Origin: Flavobacterium fryxellicola
GTDB lineage: Bacteria; Bacteroidota; Bacteroidia; Flavobacteriales; Flavobacteriaceae
Direction of reading: 5' to 3'
Length of the DNA stretch: 64,000 bases
Assembly: GCF_900143245.1 (NCBI RefSeq)
Contig: NZ_FRDK01000007.1
Span: 62,001-126,000 of the forward strand
Part shown: positions 60,642 through 64,000 of the stretch, in pieces
Layout of the letters: each line of letters begins with the position of its first letter
Numbering within the stretch: position 1 is the stretch's first letter
The notes under the pieces: model-generated
Database searches by the model: none
Seen by the model: the letters and a program-made list of their open reading frames with translations, nothing else
What the model was told of the DNA's origin: nothing
Made by a program: the position numbers and the translations under genes

Positions 60642-61859
60642 CTATCGTTGCATTCCAAAATGCATCATTATTTTATTTAAGATATCCGCTGCAACTGCCT
60701 CTTTTGACTTTAATTCCATTGATTCAATATGAAAAAATTTATCAATAAAAGTAACTTTATTGGTCGCCTTGCCGAAACCTGCACCCTCATCTTGAAGTGA
60801 ATTCAAAACAATCAAATCTAAGTTTTTTTTCTGAATTTTTAACTTTGCATTTTCAATTTCATTTTCTGTTTCTAAAGCGAAACCAATCAAGAATTGATTT
60901 TTCTTTAGCAAACCTAGTGAAGCTAATATATCTTTTGTTTTTTCGAGTTCGATTACAAAATTAGTAGCGGCTTTTTTAATTTTCTGTTGAGCGACATGTT
61001 TAGGCCTATAATCTGCCACTGCTGCTGCTGCCACAACTGCATCTACATCCGCATAAAACTGATGACAAGCCAAATACATTTCTTCTGCAGAAACAACTGG
61101 GATAACATGTATCAATGGATTAGAAACAGTGCAATTTGTGGGTCCGGAGATTAAAATCACGGAAGCACCTAAATTTGCAGCACTACTTGCGATATCAAAA
61201 CCCATTTTGCCTGAAGAATGATTTCCTATAAAACGTACAGGATCTATTGCTTCGTAAGTTGGACCGGCAGTGATGAGTATTTTTTTTCCCTTAAGTGGAA
61301 GTTTGCTATTTAAATCATCAGTTATAAAAGCAACAATGTGTTCTGGTTCAGCCATTCTGCCCTCTCCAGATAGTCCACTTGCCAATTCACCACTTTCGGC
61401 AGGAATTATTGTGTTTCCAAATTGTTTTAAAAAAGTGAAATTAGCTAGAGTAGAAGGATGTTTATACATGTCTAAATCCATTGCAGGAGCAAAATATACA
61501 GGACATTTTGCTGACAAATACGCTGCAATCAAAAGATTGTCACACGTTCCGTTAGCCATTTTAGACACTGTATTTGCCGTTGCAGGAGCAATAATCATTA
61601 AATCAGCCCAAAGTGCTAATTCTACATGATTATTCCATTTTTCATTTTCATCATCTTGATTGTAAAAACTGGAATATACGGGATTTTTAGATAACGTAGA
61701 TAACGTCAGTGGAGTAATAAAATCCTTAGAAGCAGGTGTCATGATCACTTGGACATGTGCACCTGCTTTTATGAAAAGTCGTACTAAAGATGCTGTTTTA
61801 TACGCTGCAATTCCACCAGAAATTCCTAGTAAAATTTTCTTCCCGTTTAAAACTGACAT
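60642..61859 (-). CDS. coaBC: Bifunctional phosphopantothenoylcysteine decarboxylase / phosphopantothenate-cysteine ligase
   Basis: It makes 4'-phosphopantetheine from phosphopantothenate and cysteine in two steps. The N-terminal FMN-binding CoaC domain shows GISGGIAAYKT (10-20), an APATANTVSKMANG segment with the family's PxSANT-like motif and the catalytic region NLLIAAYL. The C-terminal CoaB domain shows ILITAGPTYEAIDPVRFIGN and AAAVADYRP. I chose ATG 61859; an ATG 42 bp upstream overlaps rpoZ and adds non-conserved residues. The length of 405 residues is normal. Confidence 0.95.
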   Translation of the reverse strand: MSVLNGKKILLGISGGIAAYKTASLVRLFIKAGAHVQVIMTPASKDFITPLTLSTLSKNPVYSSFYNQDDENEKWNNHVELALWADLMIIAPATANTVSKMANGTCDNLLIAAYLSAKCPVYFAPAMDLDMYKHPSTLANFTFLKQFGNTIIPAESGELASGLSGEGRMAEPEHIVAFITDDLNSKLPLKGKKILITAGPTYEAIDPVRFIGNHSSGKMGFDIASSAANLGASVILISGPTNCTVSNPLIHVIPVVSAEEMYLACHQFYADVDAVVAAAAVADYRPKHVAQQKIKKAATNFVIELEKTKDILASLGLLKKNQFLIGFALETENEIENAKLKIQKKNLDLIVLNSLQDEGAGFGKATNKVTFIDKFFHIESMELKSKEAVAADILNKIMMHFGMQR

Positions 61860-61866
61860 CGTACTA

Positions 61867-62184
61867 TTATTTACTTGAATCTCTGTGGTAAATTTTACCA
61901 TCTAACCATTCTTGAACTGCTAAAGCGTGTGGCTTTGGCAATTTTTCATAAAATTTTGAAACCTCAATTTGTTCTTTATTTTCAAAAACTTCTTCAAGAC
62001 TATCATTATATGTAGCAAATTCTTCTAATTTCTCTGTCAACTCTTTTTTGATTTCAGAATTGATTTGGTTTGCTCTTTTAGCCATAATGGTTATTGCTTC
62101 ATACACATTACCAGTAGGTTCTTCAATAACATTTTTGTTGTATGTTATTGTATTTACTGGAGCATTCGTCTTTTTTAAATCCAT
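61867..62184 (-). CDS. rpoZ: RNA polymerase omega subunit, Bacteroidota type
   Basis: This small RNA polymerase subunit helps beta' assembly. The protein has 105 residues and matches the flavobacterial omega: NVYEAITIMAKRANQINSEIKKEL (about 26-49) holds the omega/Rpb6-like helix, and the acidic tail NDSLEEVFENKEQIEVSKFYEKLPKPH is specific to this phylum. Gaps of 8 bp to bamD and 7 bp to coaBC show one operon. Confidence 0.9.
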   Translation of the reverse strand: MDLKKTNAPVNTITYNKNVIEEPTGNVYEAITIMAKRANQINSEIKKELTEKLEEFATYNDSLEEVFENKEQIEVSKFYEKLPKPHALAVQEWLDGKIYHRDSSK

Positions 62185-62192
62185 GACTTTAT

Positions 62193-62987
62193 TTATTTAG
62201 TAAATTTTTGTAAATCTTTATCTATTCGCACTAACATTTCGTTAGCTACTTTTTTGTATTTTGTTTCGGCATTAAATTTCATCAGATTTAATTGGGCAGT
62301 TTTGGCAACAATTAATCGATCTTGCATTTTTGCAGGAACACTATTAATAGCCAATTGGTAGGCTGAATCAAATTTGTAATACAAAGCATCTTCTTTGAAT
62401 GGTGTTCCAGGATAATCTGCAACAAAATTATCTAAAGCAACAATAGCCGATTTAAAATCTGATATTGTATTGTATCCCTTCGCATTTTCATATACCTTTT
62501 TCTCGATCTTTTCACTCAGTACTTTTACAGCATTATTAGCTTCTGTTACATACTCGGAGTTTGGATAAGTATCAATAAAGGATTGCAATTTGTCTAATGC
62601 TTTATTCGTATCTGTTTGATCTAAGCTGAAAACTGGAGACAACATCGAATAACTTTTTGCGCCTAAATACGCCGCTTCTTGTACTTTTTCACTTTTTGGA
62701 TATCCAGAAACGAAACTTTCAAATTGATATCCTGCTAAATAATATTGTTTTGTTTTATAGTACGATTGCGAAAACATGTAAAACAATTTCTCCGCTTGAG
62801 GTTTCCCTCTGTACGCTGGAGCAATTTGCTCAAAGATCCGTATTGCTTTAGAATATTTTCCAGCATCATATAATTTAGTAGCCATGTCAAACTTAACAGC
62901 AACATCTTCGGATTTTAATGCTTTTTGGTATTCGTTGCAAGAACTAAACACAGCGACAAGAAGCAATAGAGATAGTAGTTTTTTCAT
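62193..62987 (-). CDS. bamD: Outer membrane assembly lipoprotein BamD
   Basis: This is a lipoprotein of the BAM complex that inserts beta-barrels in the outer membrane. The signal ends with a lipobox, VFSSC (C17), followed by TPR repeats (KLYDAGKYSKAIRIFEQI, FYMFSQSYYKTKQYYLAGYQF, YPNSEYVTEANN). The length of 264 residues is normal. A predicted promoter lies upstream, so bamD probably starts the transcript that includes rpoZ, coaBC, porD and recN, with dapA separate. Confidence 0.94.
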   Translation of the reverse strand: MKKLLSLLLLVAVFSSCNEYQKALKSEDVAVKFDMATKLYDAGKYSKAIRIFEQIAPAYRGKPQAEKLFYMFSQSYYKTKQYYLAGYQFESFVSGYPKSEKVQEAAYLGAKSYSMLSPVFSLDQTDTNKALDKLQSFIDTYPNSEYVTEANNAVKVLSEKIEKKVYENAKGYNTISDFKSAIVALDNFVADYPGTPFKEDALYYKFDSAYQLAINSVPAKMQDRLIVAKTAQLNLMKFNAETKYKKVANEMLVRIDKDLQKFTK

Positions 62988-63052
62988 TTTTTTACTTTTT
63001 TTATGATTTCTTGGTTGAAACAGCCTACGAAATCATACCGAAGTTTCGGTGG

Positions 63053-63082
63053 CAAATTTAGTTATTAATTTAGCGACTTCAA
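63053..63082 (-). promoter_or_regulatory. Predicted bamD operon promoter
   Basis: On the minus strand there is TTG at 63082-63080, a 19-bp spacer and TAAATTTG at 63060-63053, a full match to the phylum's promoter. The leader before bamD is about 60 nt. Confidence 0.65.
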
Positions 63083-63115
63083 AATATATTTTTTGTTTAA
63101 AAGAAAACTCCTTTT

Positions 63116-64000
63116 TTAGGCTTGTTTGTTGACTTTTTTTACAAATTGATCAATTCTTCCGGCCAATTCATCATCTACTTTTACTAATGGCAAACGCACG
63201 GTGTTTTCGGATATTCCCTGTGATAGAAACACTTGTTTGATTCCGGCTGGATTTCCTTGCTCAAAAATCATATCAATACAATCAGATAAAAGGTAATGAC
63301 ATTTAAAGGCTTCATCCACTTTTCTATTCAGGCCTAAGCGAATCATTTCAGAAAATTCCTTAGGAAAACCTTGACCAATAACTGAAATTACGCCTGCTCC
63401 ACCTGCTAAAACTATTGGTAAAGCAATCATATCATCGCCTGAAATCACCAAAAAATCTTTTGGTTTGTCTTTCAATAATTGCATCGCTTGAACAAGATCT
63501 CCTGCCGCTTCCTTTATTGCAACAACATTTTTGAATTCAGTAGCCAAACGCAAAACAGTTGAAGGCAACATATTACTCGCTGTTCTTCCTGGAACATTAT
63601 ACAAAATCACTGGAATTGGAGAAGTTTCCGCTATCGCTTTAAAATGCTGATAAATCCCTTCTTGTGTAGGTTTATTATAGTACGGTGAAACAGAGAGTAT
63701 CGCTGCAAATGCTGATAAATCTCTTGTTTTCAACTCTTCGATAACTTTCGCTGTGTTGTTATCTCCCACTCCCAACACTAAAGGCAGCGCCCCATTATTA
63801 GCTTCGATTACAGTTTGGATAACGATTTCTTTTTCTGCTGGAGACAAGGTTGCATTTTCGGCTGTTGTACCTAATACTACCAGATATTCAATTCCTCCAT
63901 CGATAGAAAAATTAACAATTCTTTTTAATGCTTCAGTATCAATTGAAAAATCTTGTTTAAATGGAGTTACAAGGGCAACACCCGTTCCTATTAATGATTG
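63116..64000 (-). CDS. dapA: 4-hydroxy-tetrahydrodipicolinate synthase (5' end cut by window)
   Basis: It condenses aspartate semialdehyde with pyruvate in lysine and diaminopimelate synthesis. The frame is open from the window edge; the first visible residues [14 protein letters not shown] are within a few residues of the usual start. It shows [31 protein letters not shown] with the active Tyr/Arg area, [11 protein letters not shown] with the Schiff-base lysine, and ISGDD. An internal TTG at 63847 is not the start. The Asn in TTAENATL replaces the more common Glu-Ser (GTTGESATL) wording but keeps the fold. Confidence 0.95.
   Translation of the reverse strand, partial: QSLIGTGVALVTPFKQDFSIDTEALKRIVNFSIDGGIEYLVVLGTTAENATLSPAEKEIVIQTVIEANNGALPLVLGVGDNNTAKVIEELKTRDLSAFAAILSVSPYYNKPTQEGIYQHFKAIAETSPIPVILYNVPGRTASNMLPSTVLRLATEFKNVVAIKEAAGDLVQAMQLLKDKPKDFLVISGDDMIALPIVLAGGAGVISVIGQGFPKEFSEMIRLGLNRKVDEAFKCHYLLSDCIDMIFEQGNPAGIKQVFLSQGISENTVRLPLVKVDDELAGRIDQFVKKVNKQA

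Noticed and set aside
1..64000. CRISPR array, insertion sequence, prophage, tRNA or rRNA
   Set aside because: No regularly spaced repeats, transposase, integrase or phage genes, and no cloverleaf or rRNA-like segment were found by reading; a tRNAscan or IS search could confirm.

Overview
The window looks like a chromosomal segment of a Flavobacterium-like member of the Bacteroidota. The reasons are low GC, long AT-rich spacers, promoter boxes of the TTG-N19/20-TAnnTTTG type, and marker genes: a type IX secretion (T9SS) adhesin with its PorP/SprF partner, PorD, a bacteroidetal omega subunit, a transcarbamylase of the N-succinylornithine type, and the dapA-bamD-rpoZ-coaBC-porD-recN neighbourhood. 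I saw no tRNA, rRNA, CRISPR array, transposase, phage gene or replication origin.

Region 1 (1-10475, + strand) is a near-complete arginine cluster with proline genes embedded: argG (5' end outside the window), argC, argD, proA, proB, argF', argB, argE, argH. The argF'/argB junction carries a palindromic repeat that appears to encode the tail of one protein and the head of the next.

Region 2 (10722-16085, - strand) is the most interesting part. It is a tight five-gene unit read egtB, DUF427, FAD disulfide reductase, BCCT-type betaine transporter, egtD. EgtD and EgtB are the two defining enzymes of ergothioneine synthesis, so the unit looks like a make-transport-reduce module for this thiol betaine. 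A perfect 8+8 inverted repeat sits just before egtB. A bacilliredoxin (YtxJ) follows, divergent from clpB.

Region 3 (19656-32546) is accessory in character: a DUF808 membrane protein, a 1461-residue T9SS adhesin with SprF, a class D beta-lactamase with altered motifs, two DoxX proteins, a broken exported protein gene, two SDR proteins, and long gene-poor spacers.

Region 4 (32753-51637) is a mosaic: aguB-aguA, an M1 peptidase, small envelope proteins, smpB, an HTH-Fic protein with a palindrome over its own promoter, pcm, oxidoreductases, YggS, an exonuclease/GIY-YIG protein, a potassium channel with a zinc-ribbon tail, miaA and an acyl-ACP thioesterase.

Region 5 (51824-64000, - strand) is housekeeping: an OmpR-type two-component pair, coaE, a glycosyltransferase, fabV, an unknown exported protein, recN, porD, coaBC, rpoZ, bamD and dapA (5' end outside the window).

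Two families of intergenic palindromic elements are scattered through the window. In family A the central hairpin arms differ between copies but stay complementary.
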